DNA from: a virus
Direction: 5' to 3' (one strand)
Virus record (IMG/VR): IMGVR_UViG_3300046692_000139
Span: 1-62,045 of that record
DNA length: 62,045 nt
In this document: piece after piece, positions 1-9,060 of the stretch
Position numbering within the stretch: the first letter of the stretch is position 1
How the letters are laid out: the number at the start of each line of letters is the position of its first letter
Made by a program: the position numbers and the translations under genes
Notes under the pieces: model-generated
Database searches by the model: none
Told to the model about the DNA's origin: nothing
The model's input: the letters and a program-made list of their open reading frames with translations, nothing else

Positions 1-127
1 CAGGTGCGCAAATGATTTCCTCTTTCCTGCATCGCTTCCGCTGGTTCCGCCGTCTCCATGGCGGGCGCTGGGAGCTCTGGCACATTGGGATTTGCAATGC
101 CGATATCTGGCTGCGCATCGATGCGAG
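1..127. repeat. 127-base direct repeat of the two contig ends
   Basis: Bases 1-127 are identical to 61919-62045, giving a unit length of 61918 bases. The repeat lies inside coding sequence: the end of one connector gene and the start of the next. The length equals a commonly used assembler k-mer (127), so this is most simply the overlap left when a circular or circularly permuted genome is output as a linear contig. It need not be a physical terminal repeat. The copy at the right end should be trimmed before counting genes. Confidence 0.95.
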
Positions 128-194
128 TGAGCCCGACAACCGTTATCAGCCGTGCTCGATTGGTCCCCGCATGGCGCGCGAGGACTACCCGTGA
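12..194 (+). CDS. small hypothetical protein in the connector cluster
   Basis: 60-residue basic, Trp/Arg-rich protein. Its ATG overlaps the stop of the gene at 61568 (ATGA, read across the contig join) and its own stop overlaps the GTG of the next gene (GTGA). This coupling on both sides is the main evidence that it is real. It has no recognised domain. From position between head-closure-like and gp10-like genes it is probably a minor virion or assembly protein. A second partial copy at 61930 is only the contig overlap. Confidence 0.6.
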   Translation: MISSFLHRFRWFRRLHGGRWELWHIGICNADIWLRIDASEPDNRYQPCSIGPRMAREDYP

Positions 195-622
195 GCGGTT
201 GGAGCATCCCACTGGACGAGTTGGCCCGCAAGGTGCAGCTTGACCTTGAGACGGTGGCGCGAAAGTCCACGCTAGACGTCTTCACCGCAGTAGTGAAGGG
301 CGCACCAGTCGACACCGGGCGCCTGCGCGCGAACATGAACGTGAGTTACGGCGCACCTGATGTGACGGTCACGGAAAGTACGAACGCAGCGCGCGGCCTG
401 CAGGAAGCGCAAAAAGCCGCAACGCTGCCGGTTGGTGGTGTGACCTACATCACCAACGCGCTTCCATACGCGCATGTCGTCGAGTACGGGCAGTATCCGA
501 ACCCGCCGAAGAACCCGACCGGTAAGACGCAGAACGGCTATTCGATCCAGGCGCCGCAAGGGATGTTCCGCTTGGCCGCGCTGCGCTACGCAGAATACGT
601 TAGGAAGGCACTGAACCAATGA
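191..622 (+). CDS. HK97 gp10-like tail completion/connector protein
   Basis: 143 residues from a GTG at 191 that overlaps the previous stop; a GAGG about 8 bases upstream supports this start over the in-frame ATG at 152. The stretch GAPVDTGRLRANM near residue 38 is the characteristic signature of HK97 gp10 family proteins, which join the head-neck to the tail in siphoviruses. A later segment (ALPYAHVVEYG) also fits the family. It sits between connector genes and the tail terminator, the usual place for this protein. Confidence 0.8.
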   Translation: MSGWSIPLDELARKVQLDLETVARKSTLDVFTAVVKGAPVDTGRLRANMNVSYGAPDVTVTESTNAARGLQEAQKAATLPVGGVTYITNALPYAHVVEYGQYPNPPKNPTGKTQNGYSIQAPQGMFRLAALRYAEYVRKALNQ

Positions 623-954
623 GAGTAACCCGCACCCCCGGCGACGCCAATGAAATCGGCGACCGCCCATGCCGCGTCTACCTGAACCAAGCCGAAATCC
701 TCGACTGGACTGTCGCCGACGACTTCCGTCGCACTGTGGAGACGCCGGACGGCGTTCGCTTCGGCTCCGTGCGCATCGACATGCAGCCGCAGGCCAGCGC
801 GCCGGAAGAGGCTGTAACGCACCTGGGCGGCGTGTTCGTGGCCGAGCCTGAGCCGGAAGCGCCGGCTATTGAGATCGTTGAGGCAGAGCCCGAACCGAAG
901 GTCGCCGCCCCGGCTAAACCACAACCACCTGCCCGACGCAAGGCACGCAAATGA
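619..954 (+). CDS. hypothetical protein with acidic Pro/Glu tail
   Basis: 111 residues; start overlaps the previous stop (ATGA). The first ~55 residues look folded (EILDWTVADDF). The last ~45 are low-complexity Glu/Pro/Ala/Lys (EPEPEAPAIEIVEAEPEP) ending in a basic patch, as in flexible virion tails. Function not recognised. Its position between the gp10-like protein and the tail terminator suggests an accessory structural or assembly role. Confidence 0.65.
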   Translation: MRVTRTPGDANEIGDRPCRVYLNQAEILDWTVADDFRRTVETPDGVRFGSVRIDMQPQASAPEEAVTHLGGVFVAEPEPEAPAIEIVEAEPEPKVAAPAKPQPPARRKARK

Positions 955-1184
955 GAGTGTCGAGCAATAAAGACGACCCTGGCTACGAGAACTTAGTGCG
1001 GATGGGTGGACGCGTGCGCGTGCTTCTCGATGGTGTTGAACGTTCCGGCGTGGTCACGGCAGACGAAGAGAAGCGGATGATCGTCATGCATGCACGTGAT
1101 GAGCGCGGGAACTTCGTACTGAAAGGTGACGAGGTAGTCACCGAGGTATGGAGAGGTAACGTGCACATCGAGGCCATGACATGA
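951..1184 (+). CDS. small hypothetical protein
   Basis: 77 residues, start overlapping the upstream stop and end overlapping the downstream start. Alternating hydrophobic residues (GRVRVLLDGVERSGVV) suggest a small beta-barrel. No family is recognised. Position implies a minor head-tail connector component. Confidence 0.6.
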   Translation: MRVSSNKDDPGYENLVRMGGRVRVLLDGVERSGVVTADEEKRMIVMHARDERGNFVLKGDEVVTEVWRGNVHIEAMT

Positions 1185-1594
1185 GCGACGCCCTGATCCG
1201 CGCAGCCTTCGAGACGCGCCTAGCCGCATGGGCCGCCGCGCAGACGCCGCCGATCCCGGTGTCGTTCCAGAACGTCACGTTCACGCCACCAAATGGCCGC
1301 TATGTCCGCTGCTGGTTACTGCCGGCGCCGACGCAGAGCCGTGGAATTGGCGGCACGGATCGAGAACGCAAGGGGATTGTGCAGATTGATCTTTGCCTGC
1401 CCATCGGCACCGGATCGAAGATGGCCGCTGACATTGCCGCATCGCTCGACGCAGCCTTCCCGCTGACTGGCCCCATGGCACAAGGCGGCATCGAAGTGTG
1501 GATGACTTCCTCACTGAGCGCAGCAGCACCGATCGAAGGCCCGACGCACTACACCGTGCCAGTTTCAGGCTCTTACCTGTCGCATACCGTTTAA
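1181..1594 (+). CDS. tail terminator protein (DUF4128-like)
   Basis: 137 residues. Resembles the DUF4128 family, related to lambda gpU-type tail terminators: an N-terminal helix (IRAAFETRLAAWAA), a strand-rich core (RYVRCWLLPAPTQSRGIGG, VQIDLCLPIG) and a C-terminal strand pair. Tail terminators cap the finished tail tube and present the head-binding face. It lies directly before the tail tube gene, separated by a strong terminator. Assignment is from sequence pattern and gene order. Confidence 0.75.
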   Translation: MSDALIRAAFETRLAAWAAAQTPPIPVSFQNVTFTPPNGRYVRCWLLPAPTQSRGIGGTDRERKGIVQIDLCLPIGTGSKMAADIAASLDAAFPLTGPMAQGGIEVWMTSSLSAAAPIEGPTHYTVPVSGSYLSHTV

Positions 1595-1625
1595 CCCGCA
1601 ACAAAGCAGTAACGAGCACTACCGA

Positions 1626-1652
1626 AGGCCCGCCTAACCAGCGGGCCTTTTT
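1626..1652 (+). terminator. rho-independent terminator after tail terminator gene
   Basis: Stem AGGCCCGC (1626-1633) pairs with GCGGGCCT (1641-1648), followed by a T run. It separates the connector genes from the tail tube gene. In late operons such terminators are crossed by antiterminated polymerase, or tune relative expression. Confidence 0.85.
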
Positions 1653-1742
1653 CTTTCCGGCCGTTCTCCGCAAGGGGCGCGGCTTTTTTTATGCCTGTGA
1701 AGGCTGCAATCCTCGGTCGAGATCGACCGGAAAGGAACTATC

Positions 1743-2393
1743 ATCGCGTTCTCTCTCCCGAACGGCGCCACTATCTCGATGGGTTCGAGCTATGGCACCA
1801 CCAAGCAACTGACCGCGTTCTCCAACGCAAATCCTGGCGTCGCGACCCTCGAAGCATCGCACGGCGTCATCGTCGGCGACGTGTTCGAGGTCACCAGCGG
1901 CTGGTCGCGCGCCAACGGGAACGTGTACCGCGCCTCGGCCATCGCCACCAACGACGTCACCGTCGAAGGCTTGAACACCTCGAATACCAGCCTGTTCGCC
2001 GCCGGCTCGGGCGTGGGCTCGGTCCGCGAGGTCACCGGTTGGCAGCAGATCACCCAGGTGCTCGACCTGAACACCTCCGGCGGCGAGCAGCAGTTCGCCA
2101 CTTACTCGCCGCTGGAAGACGACGCCGAACACCAGATCCCGACCGTCAAGTCGCCGATCCTGATCAAGATGAAGATCGGCGACGACGCTTCGCTGCCGCA
2201 CTACGCCGTCCTGTCGGCCGCTGACGCCGACCGTCAGCCGCGCGTGCTGCGCATTCTGCTGCCGTCCGGCTCGCCGATCTACTTCTCGGCCTACGTGACG
2301 CTGCAGAAGACTCCGACCCTGACCAAGAACGAAGTTATGGGGCTCGAGGTCACGTTGTCGCTGATCAACCAGGTCACGCGCTACACCGCGTAA
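1743..2393 (+). CDS. major tail (tube) protein, probable AUC start
   Basis: 216 residues. The sequence resembles betaproteobacterial siphophage tail-tube proteins (FEVTSGWSRANGNVYRA; TSGGEQQFATYSPLEDD; TPTLTKNEVMGLEVTLSL). The first in-frame ATG (1779) has no ribosome site and would cut off the opening segment AFSLPNGATIS, which I regard as typical of these proteins. An in-frame ATC at 1743 lies 6 bases after AAAGGA (1731-1736), ideal spacing; a second ATC at 1740 is less well placed. I therefore start at ATC 1743. The main alternative is ATG 1779. Confidence 0.8.
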   Translation: MAFSLPNGATISMGSSYGTTKQLTAFSNANPGVATLEASHGVIVGDVFEVTSGWSRANGNVYRASAIATNDVTVEGLNTSNTSLFAAGSGVGSVREVTGWQQITQVLDLNTSGGEQQFATYSPLEDDAEHQIPTVKSPILIKMKIGDDASLPHYAVLSAADADRQPRVLRILLPSGSPIYFSAYVTLQKTPTLTKNEVMGLEVTLSLINQVTRYTA

Positions 2394-2445
2394 TCCCGCG
2401 CGGCGGGGCTTCGGCTCCGCCGCATTCCAACCGTAGGAGCACTGC

Positions 2446-2766
2446 ATGCTAAAAATCCAGGCTGATCCGACCTTCACCAGCAAGGTGACCATTCCGACGC
2501 CGAACGGCCCGGTTGACATCAAGGTCGAGTTCAAACACCGCGATACCGACGAACTCGCTTCTTTCATCAAAGAGGAGCAAGAGCGCGGGCGCAGCAATGA
2601 AGATGCGATCCTCGACTTGGCCGTCAACTGGCATGGTGTCGATGGCGAATTCAATCGCGAGAACATCGCCAAGGTGTGCAAGCAGTACCACCAGGCGGCC
2701 GGCGCCATTTGCGAAACCTACTTCACCGAACTCACGCAGGCACGGGCAAAAAACTCCGTCAGGTAG
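2446..2766 (+). CDS. tail assembly chaperone, short form (gpG analogue)
   Basis: 106 residues, preceded by TAGGAGC 6-7 bases before the ATG. It lies between tail tube and tape measure, where siphophages encode tail-assembly chaperones that bind the tape measure protein. The zero-frame product ends at 2766. A slippery heptamer just before the stop lets a fraction of ribosomes continue into the next frame (separate entry). The helical, charged sequence (DELASFIKEEQERGRSNED) fits the family. Confidence 0.82.
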   Translation: MLKIQADPTFTSKVTIPTPNGPVDIKVEFKHRDTDELASFIKEEQERGRSNEDAILDLAVNWHGVDGEFNRENIAKVCKQYHQAAGAICETYFTELTQARAKNSVR

Positions 2767-3074
2767 CGGCTCACCTATACAAAAAGCCGAACGACTCGAA
2801 GGCCATGGAGTTCTTTGGCCTGACCGAGGACGACTACGCCGACGAGAACATCGCATGGGTCTGGCCGTGCAATGTGCGCGCCATTAATTTATTCGTGTTT
2901 CTCGGAACGCAGTGGGACGTAGGTCCAGCCGGACCCTACGCGCTGAATTACGGTCGCATGTGGACCAAGATGGATCGCATGGGCTTGAGTTCCACCGAGT
3001 GCGAGCAGATTGAAGAAGACATTCGAATACTCGAAGACGCGGCATTAGAGCAGATGCGCAAAGACAGGGAGTAA
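2446..3074 (+). CDS. tail assembly chaperone, -1 frameshift product (gpGT analogue)
   Basis: About 209 residues: the short chaperone up to the slippery site 2748-2754, then a -1 shift into a frame open to TAA at 3074. The downstream part reads LRQVAAHLYKKPNDSKAMEF and continues with an acidic domain (FGLTEDDYADENIAW). The second frame has no plausible start of its own near its beginning, and the junction falls exactly on the heptamer. This matches the conserved lambda G/GT arrangement. The T-like part would contact the tape measure or tube proteins. Confidence 0.85.
2748..2754 (+). promoter_or_regulatory. programmed -1 ribosomal frameshift site A-AAA-AAC
   Basis: In the zero frame the codons read GCA AAA AAC, so the heptamer A AAA AAC is a perfect X-XXY-YYZ slippery site. 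It lies 9 bases before the stop of the short chaperone. Slipping back one base enters the open downstream frame, whose next codon begins at 2754. Confidence 0.88.
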
Positions 3075-3076
3075 CC

Positions 3077-6000
3077 GTGGATCGTACCGTTCTGACACTA
3101 GCAGTTGACAGTTCCCAGGTGGGAACCGCTGCCGCCGCATTTGGCCGCATGGTTGATGCCGGCAACGCGGCTGCTACGTCGGCTGGCCGTGTCACTGGTG
3201 CGTCTCTTCTGCAAGGGCGCACGATCACCCAGACTCTGATACCGGCTCTGACCAACAGCATCAATCGCACTCGATCGCTAGACGAGGCACAGGCAGCCCT
3301 CGGCCAGGATGCGACGCGCCAGTTCGGGCAACAGTTGACCGCGATGCGCACCCGCGCCCAGGTGGCCGGCGGCGCGATCCGTGACGTCGTGACGAATGCG
3401 CGCGTGTCGAACGAGCAGGCTTTGCCGCGCACTGCCGCGCCCGCTCGCCAAGCGATTACCCTCACCACCGGCACCGGCCCCACTGCAGCAAGCCAGCTTG
3501 GCACCGCTGGTCTCAGTCAACTCGCTAGCGCTGCTGCCGGCGCACGCTTGGCAATCGATCGGCAGACGGAAGCTGTCAACGTCAGCCGCACGGCGTTCAC
3601 ACAACTGACGCAAGCCGCCGAAAGCACCGCTCGCACGTACCGTCAGCCGGTCCGTACGCCTGTTTCCGCATCAGCGCCGTCGGTACCGTCTGCCGCTGCC
3701 GCTGCACTCACTGCAGCGCCGCAAGCGAGCCCGAACGCCTTGCGCGATGTCGCCCAGGCGATGTCGGCAACCGCCACGCAAGCCACCCGCGCTGCAACGG
3801 CCGTCACCGAGGCGAACCGCGCCATTGCTGCAACGCCGCGCATCACGGCGGCTGCATCGTCTACGCCCGCCGTCCGTGCGCCGCTGGTCTCGCAGCCAAT
3901 CGTAAGCGCCGCTACCGGCCAGCGTGTTCCAACCGCTGCCGGTGCGCCTGTCGCACAACTGGCAACCGATGCCGGCCGCGCACAAGCTGCCGTAGAGCGC
4001 CTGACGAGCGCCGCTCGCAATGACCGCAATGCGCTGGCCCAGCTTGCGCCTGCCGCTGCAGCCGCCGCTGGATCGTATCGTCAGATCGCCGCCGCGCCGA
4101 TCCGCATGGATGCGCCGCAAGGCATCTCTGCTACTGCCGCAGCCCTGGCGAATGTCGCCGCTCAAGCGGAGAATGCGCGCCGCGGCATCGTGGGGCTGAA
4201 TCAGGGCGCGGCTGTGCGTCAGCCGGCGGCACAGGCGCCGGCAGCCGTCGCCACTCCCAATGTAGCAGCGCCGAACACGACCGGCATGAACGCATTTGCC
4301 GCCGCCACGGCGCACGGCACGACTGCGACGAACGCTTTTGCAGCCTCGCAGGGCCGAGCCGCCGAAGCTGCGCAGCACTTGGCCGAAGCAAACGCACGTA
4401 ACGAAGCCGCCCAGGCACATTTGGCCGCGACCGTTCAGCGCGCCGCAGCAGCACAAGCAGCATTCGACAACGCCTCGCGTTCGGGATCCAGCAACACGGA
4501 CGCAATCGCTGCGGCCCAAACTCGCCTGCAATTGGCCCAGGCTGCGGTTTCGGTCGCCACCGCCAACGTCGCCCGCTCTCAGCGTGCCGCCACCGATGCA
4601 GCCGAACGCCATCGTGTCGCCCTACAATCGGTTGGCCGTCAGTCGCAACTGACATCGTTCCAGACGCAGCAATTGCACTTCCAGTTGCACGACTTCTTCG
4701 TCCAGGTCGCTTCGGGTCAATCGCCGCTTACCGCTTTAGTTCAGCAGGGATCGCAACTGTCGGGCACGTTTGGCGGGACCGGCGGGGCTGTTCGGGCAGT
4801 ACTCAGTCTGCTGACGCCGACCACGATTGCCTTTGGCGCCGCTGCCGTCGCTGTTGGCGGCTTTGCGCTCGCGCTCTCGAAGGCGGAATCGGCAGCACGT
4901 GACCTGAACGCGGTTCAGGCGCAACTGGCTGGCACTGGCCGCAAAGGGCTGTTCAGCGATGCAGAACTGCGCGTCTATCTAGCTCAGCTATCCGAACTTC
5001 CTGGCGTTACTCGCGATACGGCGGCCGCTATTGTTATCGAGTTGGCGAAGGTGCACGAGATCGGCGGCTCGCTGTTCAAGGATCTGGCCACCCTTTCAGT
5101 AGACTATGCCAAGGCAACCGGGAAAGACGCGCCAGAAGCTGCTCGCGATCTCGCGAAAGCATTCTCCGACCCGAAGCGTGGCGCGGAGCAACTCGACGCC
5201 GCACTTGGCTCTCTGACCAGCGCTCAGCTGTTACAGATCGACCAGCTGAGCCGACTGGGCGACAAAGCCGGCGCACAAAAGGTCTTGCTTGAAGCGCTCG
5301 CCACCGCGGTGCGAGGTGTCGCTGACAATGCGATGACCCCGCTGCAGAAGTCCACGGATCAACTCGGCAACTCCTGGGATCGCGCCATGCGGTCGCTGGA
5401 GGCATCCAACGGCCTACGCAACATCAACGCGCTACTCGGCAAGGCCGTCGACGGTGTGCGGTACTTGGTCGAAAACGCCGACAAGCTTGGTGGTCTCGGA
5501 AATATCGGCCTTGGCATGATCCCAGGCGGGCAAGCCGGCGCTATTGCCGGCGTCGTCAGCGCTCAGTTTGGCGGTGCAACCAAGTCCGGCCAGCGTTCGG
5601 TATCCGGCAAAATCACGCCTGCGTCGAACGCTGTTGTTGCCGCGACCTCTGCCCCGAGGCCTGCGTCGACGGTCAAGACTGCCGCCGAGACCGATAAGGA
5701 AATCAAGCTCTCGTTGGAAGCTGCCAAGTCGTACCAGAGTCAGGCCGGTAAGATCGAGGATCTCACCGACACCCGTAAGCGGTTCAACAACTCGCTCACA
5801 CAGTCGATCGCTCTGTACGGCAGGGACAGCGAGCAGGCGAAAGCGCTGCGTAGTGCTATTGCTGGCGTCGATGAGCAAATCGTTGCAGCCCGCAAGAAGG
5901 GCGGTAGCGAAGCCTCACAAGTCCTGCGCGCCCAGCTTCAGAACGACTTGAAGGACATCAAGGATGTCTTCGAGAAACAACGCGACGCCTACCAGTTCCA

Positions 6001-8443
6001 GAACGCGTTCGTCGAAGGTGCATATCGCGCCGGTACGGTATCACTCGGCGAGCTCATGGATCAGCGGCGCGAGACGATCGAGAGCACTGCAAAAGCGCAG
6101 ATCAATGCCCTGGACAATGAACAGACCCGCCTTCAGCAAGCACTGAAGCAGGAGAAAGATCCGTCCACGCGCATCCAACTGCAAACCCGCATTACCGAAG
6201 TCGATGTTGATCGCGAGAAGGTCAAAACGCGCAAATCCAACGATATCGCATTGCTCAATCAGGAGGAAGCGGCAAGCTTCAAGGCACTATCCGAGCAGGT
6301 AACAAACTATCGCGCCAACCTGCTGCAGATGGCAGGCGATGAAGCGGGCGCCGCAGCATTACGCGCAAAGCTCACCATCGACAACGCCAAGGCCCTGGCT
6401 ACGCAGTCTGGCGGTCAAATCACTCGGGAAGACGTCGAAAAGATGGCGCGCCTCACCGATGCGCAGAATCAGTTTAATGAGGTGCAACGCCAGACCTCAC
6501 TCTTAGCCAGCAACAGCGCGCGAGCAGAAGAAGCGTTTATCCTGGTTGCCGAGCGGTCCGGTAAGTCTCTGCTGGAAACCGAGCGCGGAATTTACGCAAT
6601 TCGTTCGGAAGAATTGTCCCAACTCGGTTCGCTGGCAGCGAAGGCAAGAGAGCTGGCCGAGGCCACGAAAAACCCGGCGCTCAAGGCCTTCGCCGCCGAC
6701 CTGGCACTGCAATACGCGAAAGCCGCCAATGCGATCGATCCGGCCCTGAACCGCCTGCGCGACGCGACCCGTGAACTTGCGTCGGGACTAGCGCAAACCG
6801 TTGGCAATGCGCCTAACGCATTCGTCGAGTTCTACAATCAGCGACGGAGCCAGTCCGAGCAGGATATCAAGTCTCAGAAGGACGAGTACGACAAGCGCAT
6901 CGACCAACTCCGTGGCTACCTGTCGCAAGAGAAGGACGAGCGCAACAAGGCGGCGCTGCAGAAGCGCATCAACCAGCTACAAGGCGAGAGCAATGGCCTG
7001 AAGGTCGAGTCGAAAGGCAAGACCGCACTGGCAGCACTATCCACGACCGTGCTGGAGCCGGCAGCACAGCAGGTGTCCGCTACCCTCAGCAAAGTCCTGA
7101 TTCAAGATCCGCTGCAGAAGTATCTGGAAGGCCAGCTCAAGGGCTTGACCGAAGGCGACGGTGCGTTAGCCGGCTTCTTCCAGAAGGCGCTTGGCATCCA
7201 GGCTGATCCGAAGCAGCAGGCGTTGCTGCAACAGACCGCCGCGATTAGCGCATCCACCAGTGCGCTCGACACGCTGAAGACCGCAGCCGAAAACGCGGCC
7301 AACGCGCTGAATAAGCCGTTGTCAGGCGCGCAATCGCAGCAGGGTCAGCCCTCGAGTCCGGACGGCCAACCGAACGCGGTCCCGTACAGTGCCGATCCGA
7401 CGCAGCCGCCGGCTATCGATTCCAATCTGGCCGGCGCGCAGTCGGACGTCACGCAGTCGCTGGCCATCTTCGACAAGCAGACCGTCACCACTGCATCTGA
7501 TGTGCTCAAGCTGGCTAATGCGGCTGGAGCGGGCGGCAATGCGATGGTGCGGCTGCCGGGAATTGTCGGACTGTTCCAATCGGCCGTTATGGCGATGCAG
7601 GGCAGTAGCGCATCGGGTAGCAGCGGCGGTATTGGTGGATTCATTGCTAGCCTGTTTGGTGGCAGCGGAGGCGGCGCCGGGGCTACCGATGCCATGATCG
7701 CTGCCGGTCAGTTCCACAGTGGCGGTATCGCCGGGCAAGCCTCGGTTATTCGTCAGGCTTCGCCGGGTCTGTTTGCTGGTGCTCCGCGATACCACACGGG
7801 CGGCATCGTTGGTAAAGCTGCGGACAAGGCAGGCGAGGCACTCAAGCACAACGAGGTGCCGGCAATCCTGATGGGCGGGCCGAAGGGTAAGCGTGAGGAA
7901 GTGCTACGCGCCGACGATCCGCGCCACCGCGACAACTTGGGCATGAGCGTGGTTGCTCGCATCCTGGCCGAATCTAAGTCGCCCAAGGCGCCTGTTGCTG
8001 AAGCAGCGAAAGCTGCCAAGGCTGCCGGATCCCGGTCGGCCGTCTCGACGCTAATCCAATCCATCGCCGGCAGCAAGGGTGAGGGTGAATCGTCGACCAA
8101 TGTGCTGGCGGGGCTGCTGGATCGGATCGGCGTGAAGGATGGTGAGGAGGGCGTGCCAATGCGCGTCCGCGGAGCTCGCGAGCTGGGCGGCCCTGTATCG
8201 GCTGGCGGCATGTATCGCGTCAACGAGAAAGGGCCGGAACTGCTGGAAGTCGCTGGCAAGCAGTATCTCATGATGGGCAGCCAGGGCGGGAAGGTTGAGT
8301 CGAGTGGCGCGACCACAAAGGGCGAGACCGTGAATATCAATGTTCAGGTCACGGCGCAACCAGGCATGAGCCGAGCGACCGCGCAGCAGCAGGGCCTGCA
8401 GATCGGGCGCGGAATCGAGCTTTCGCGGAGGAGGAACGGCTGA
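3077..8443 (+). CDS. tail length tape measure protein
   Basis: 1788 residues from a GTG, two bases after the chaperone stop. N-terminal start (DRTVLTLAVDSSQV) and the central motif around residue 530 (QTQQLHFQLHDFFVQVASG) match the lambda gpH/TMP_2 family. Residues ~60-510 are exceptionally rich in Ala with Thr, Pro and Gln. A hydrophobic stretch lies near residues 570-600 (PTTIAFGAAAVAVGGFALAL). Long charged coiled-coil regions follow (~890-1290) and a Gly-rich C-terminus. At about 0.15 nm per residue the predicted tail is near 270 nm, a family rule of thumb. Confidence 0.95.
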   Translation: MDRTVLTLAVDSSQVGTAAAAFGRMVDAGNAAATSAGRVTGASLLQGRTITQTLIPALTNSINRTRSLDEAQAALGQDATRQFGQQLTAMRTRAQVAGGAIRDVVTNARVSNEQALPRTAAPARQAITLTTGTGPTAASQLGTAGLSQLASAAAGARLAIDRQTEAVNVSRTAFTQLTQAAESTARTYRQPVRTPVSASAPSVPSAAAAALTAAPQASPNALRDVAQAMSATATQATRAATAVTEANRAIAATPRITAAASSTPAVRAPLVSQPIVSAATGQRVPTAAGAPVAQLATDAGRAQAAVERLTSAARNDRNALAQLAPAAAAAAGSYRQIAAAPIRMDAPQGISATAAALANVAAQAENARRGIVGLNQGAAVRQPAAQAPAAVATPNVAAPNTTGMNAFAAATAHGTTATNAFAASQGRAAEAAQHLAEANARNEAAQAHLAATVQRAAAAQAAFDNASRSGSSNTDAIAAAQTRLQLAQAAVSVATANVARSQRAATDAAERHRVALQSVGRQSQLTSFQTQQLHFQLHDFFVQVASGQSPLTALVQQGSQLSGTFGGTGGAVRAVLSLLTPTTIAFGAAAVAVGGFALALSKAESAARDLNAVQAQLAGTGRKGLFSDAELRVYLAQLSELPGVTRDTAAAIVIELAKVHEIGGSLFKDLATLSVDYAKATGKDAPEAARDLAKAFSDPKRGAEQLDAALGSLTSAQLLQIDQLSRLGDKAGAQKVLLEALATAVRGVADNAMTPLQKSTDQLGNSWDRAMRSLEASNGLRNINALLGKAVDGVRYLVENADKLGGLGNIGLGMIPGGQAGAIAGVVSAQFGGATKSGQRSVSGKITPASNAVVAATSAPRPASTVKTAAETDKEIKLSLEAAKSYQSQAGKIEDLTDTRKRFNNSLTQSIALYGRDSEQAKALRSAIAGVDEQIVAARKKGGSEASQVLRAQLQNDLKDIKDVFEKQRDAYQFQNAFVEGAYRAGTVSLGELMDQRRETIESTAKAQINALDNEQTRLQQALKQEKDPSTRIQLQTRITEVDVDREKVKTRKSNDIALLNQEEAASFKALSEQVTNYRANLLQMAGDEAGAAALRAKLTIDNAKALATQSGGQITREDVEKMARLTDAQNQFNEVQRQTSLLASNSARAEEAFILVAERSGKSLLETERGIYAIRSEELSQLGSLAAKARELAEATKNPALKAFAADLALQYAKAANAIDPALNRLRDATRELASGLAQTVGNAPNAFVEFYNQRRSQSEQDIKSQKDEYDKRIDQLRGYLSQEKDERNKAALQKRINQLQGESNGLKVESKGKTALAALSTTVLEPAAQQVSATLSKVLIQDPLQKYLEGQLKGLTEGDGALAGFFQKALGIQADPKQQALLQQTAAISASTSALDTLKTAAENAANALNKPLSGAQSQQGQPSSPDGQPNAVPYSADPTQPPAIDSNLAGAQSDVTQSLAIFDKQTVTTASDVLKLANAAGAGGNAMVRLPGIVGLFQSAVMAMQGSSASGSSGGIGGFIASLFGGSGGGAGATDAMIAAGQFHSGGIAGQASVIRQASPGLFAGAPRYHTGGIVGKAADKAGEALKHNEVPAILMGGPKGKREEVLRADDPRHRDNLGMSVVARILAESKSPKAPVAEAAKAAKAAGSRSAVSTLIQSIAGSKGEGESSTNVLAGLLDRIGVKDGEEGVPMRVRGARELGGPVSAGGMYRVNEKGPELLEVAGKQYLMMGSQGGKVESSGATTKGETVNINVQVTAQPGMSRATAQQQGLQIGRGIELSRRRNG

Positions 8444-9060
8444 TGGCGATTACAGTATTTGATGATGTTATCCTGCCGAACAGCATCATCTCGGCCGGCG
8501 TGCGCGGCAAGAACGTCCGCCGTAACGACCGGGTGCAAACCGACTCGGGGCAGCAGTCGATCAACATAGGCTGGACCTCGACCTTGCGCCAGTTCGAGAT
8601 CGGCATCATGCCACTTCGCATCAACCAATGGCAAGATCTTGAAACGCTCCATGAGATCACTGACGGTGGCGCCTACGGATTTCTTATGGAAGATCCAAAG
8701 GACTGCCGCGTGAGCACTGGTGGCGTTTTTGCACTGGTCAGCCCCGGCATTTATCAGCTCACTAAGCGATACACTGAGCCGCGCTCGGGCCGCACCAAGG
8801 ATCGCAAGATCAGCCGCCCCAAGGGGACTATCACGGTGTTCGAGAACGGCTCACCGATCTCGGCATCCGTCAGTCCTATTGACGGCACAGCCACGATTGC
8901 CGGCTCGCCCGACGTATCAACGCTAACCTGGACCGGGGCCTTCTACGTCCCTGTTCACTTCATGGATGACTCGATCGATTGGGAGCTTGTTGCTCCTGGC
9001 GGCGTAGACAACCGATTTGCTGCTGGTCCATCCGTTGTGCTGCAGGAGATCCGTGAATGA
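8443..9060 (+). CDS. distal tail protein, DUF2460 family
   Basis: 205 residues, start overlapping the tape measure stop. The opening (FDDVILPNSIISAGVRG) and the segment with FLMEDPKDCRVS and YQLTKRYTEP match the DUF2460 family, equivalent to the gene-transfer-agent distal tail protein. It forms the ring joining tail tube to tip. The next three genes follow the GTA tail-tip order (DUF2460, DUF2163, NlpC/P60, gpJ-like). Confidence 0.88.
   Translation: MAITVFDDVILPNSIISAGVRGKNVRRNDRVQTDSGQQSINIGWTSTLRQFEIGIMPLRINQWQDLETLHEITDGGAYGFLMEDPKDCRVSTGGVFALVSPGIYQLTKRYTEPRSGRTKDRKISRPKGTITVFENGSPISASVSPIDGTATIAGSPDVSTLTWTGAFYVPVHFMDDSIDWELVAPGGVDNRFAAGPSVVLQEIRE

Noticed and set aside
1-127. Direct terminal repeat as a biological packaging feature
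   Set aside because: Length equals a typical assembler k-mer and it lies inside genes; overlap of a circular assembly is simpler.
1689-2708. 339-codon minus-strand frame opposite the tail tube gene
   Set aside because: Arg/Asp-rich shadow of a high-GC coding strand; no ribosome site, no recognisable sequence.
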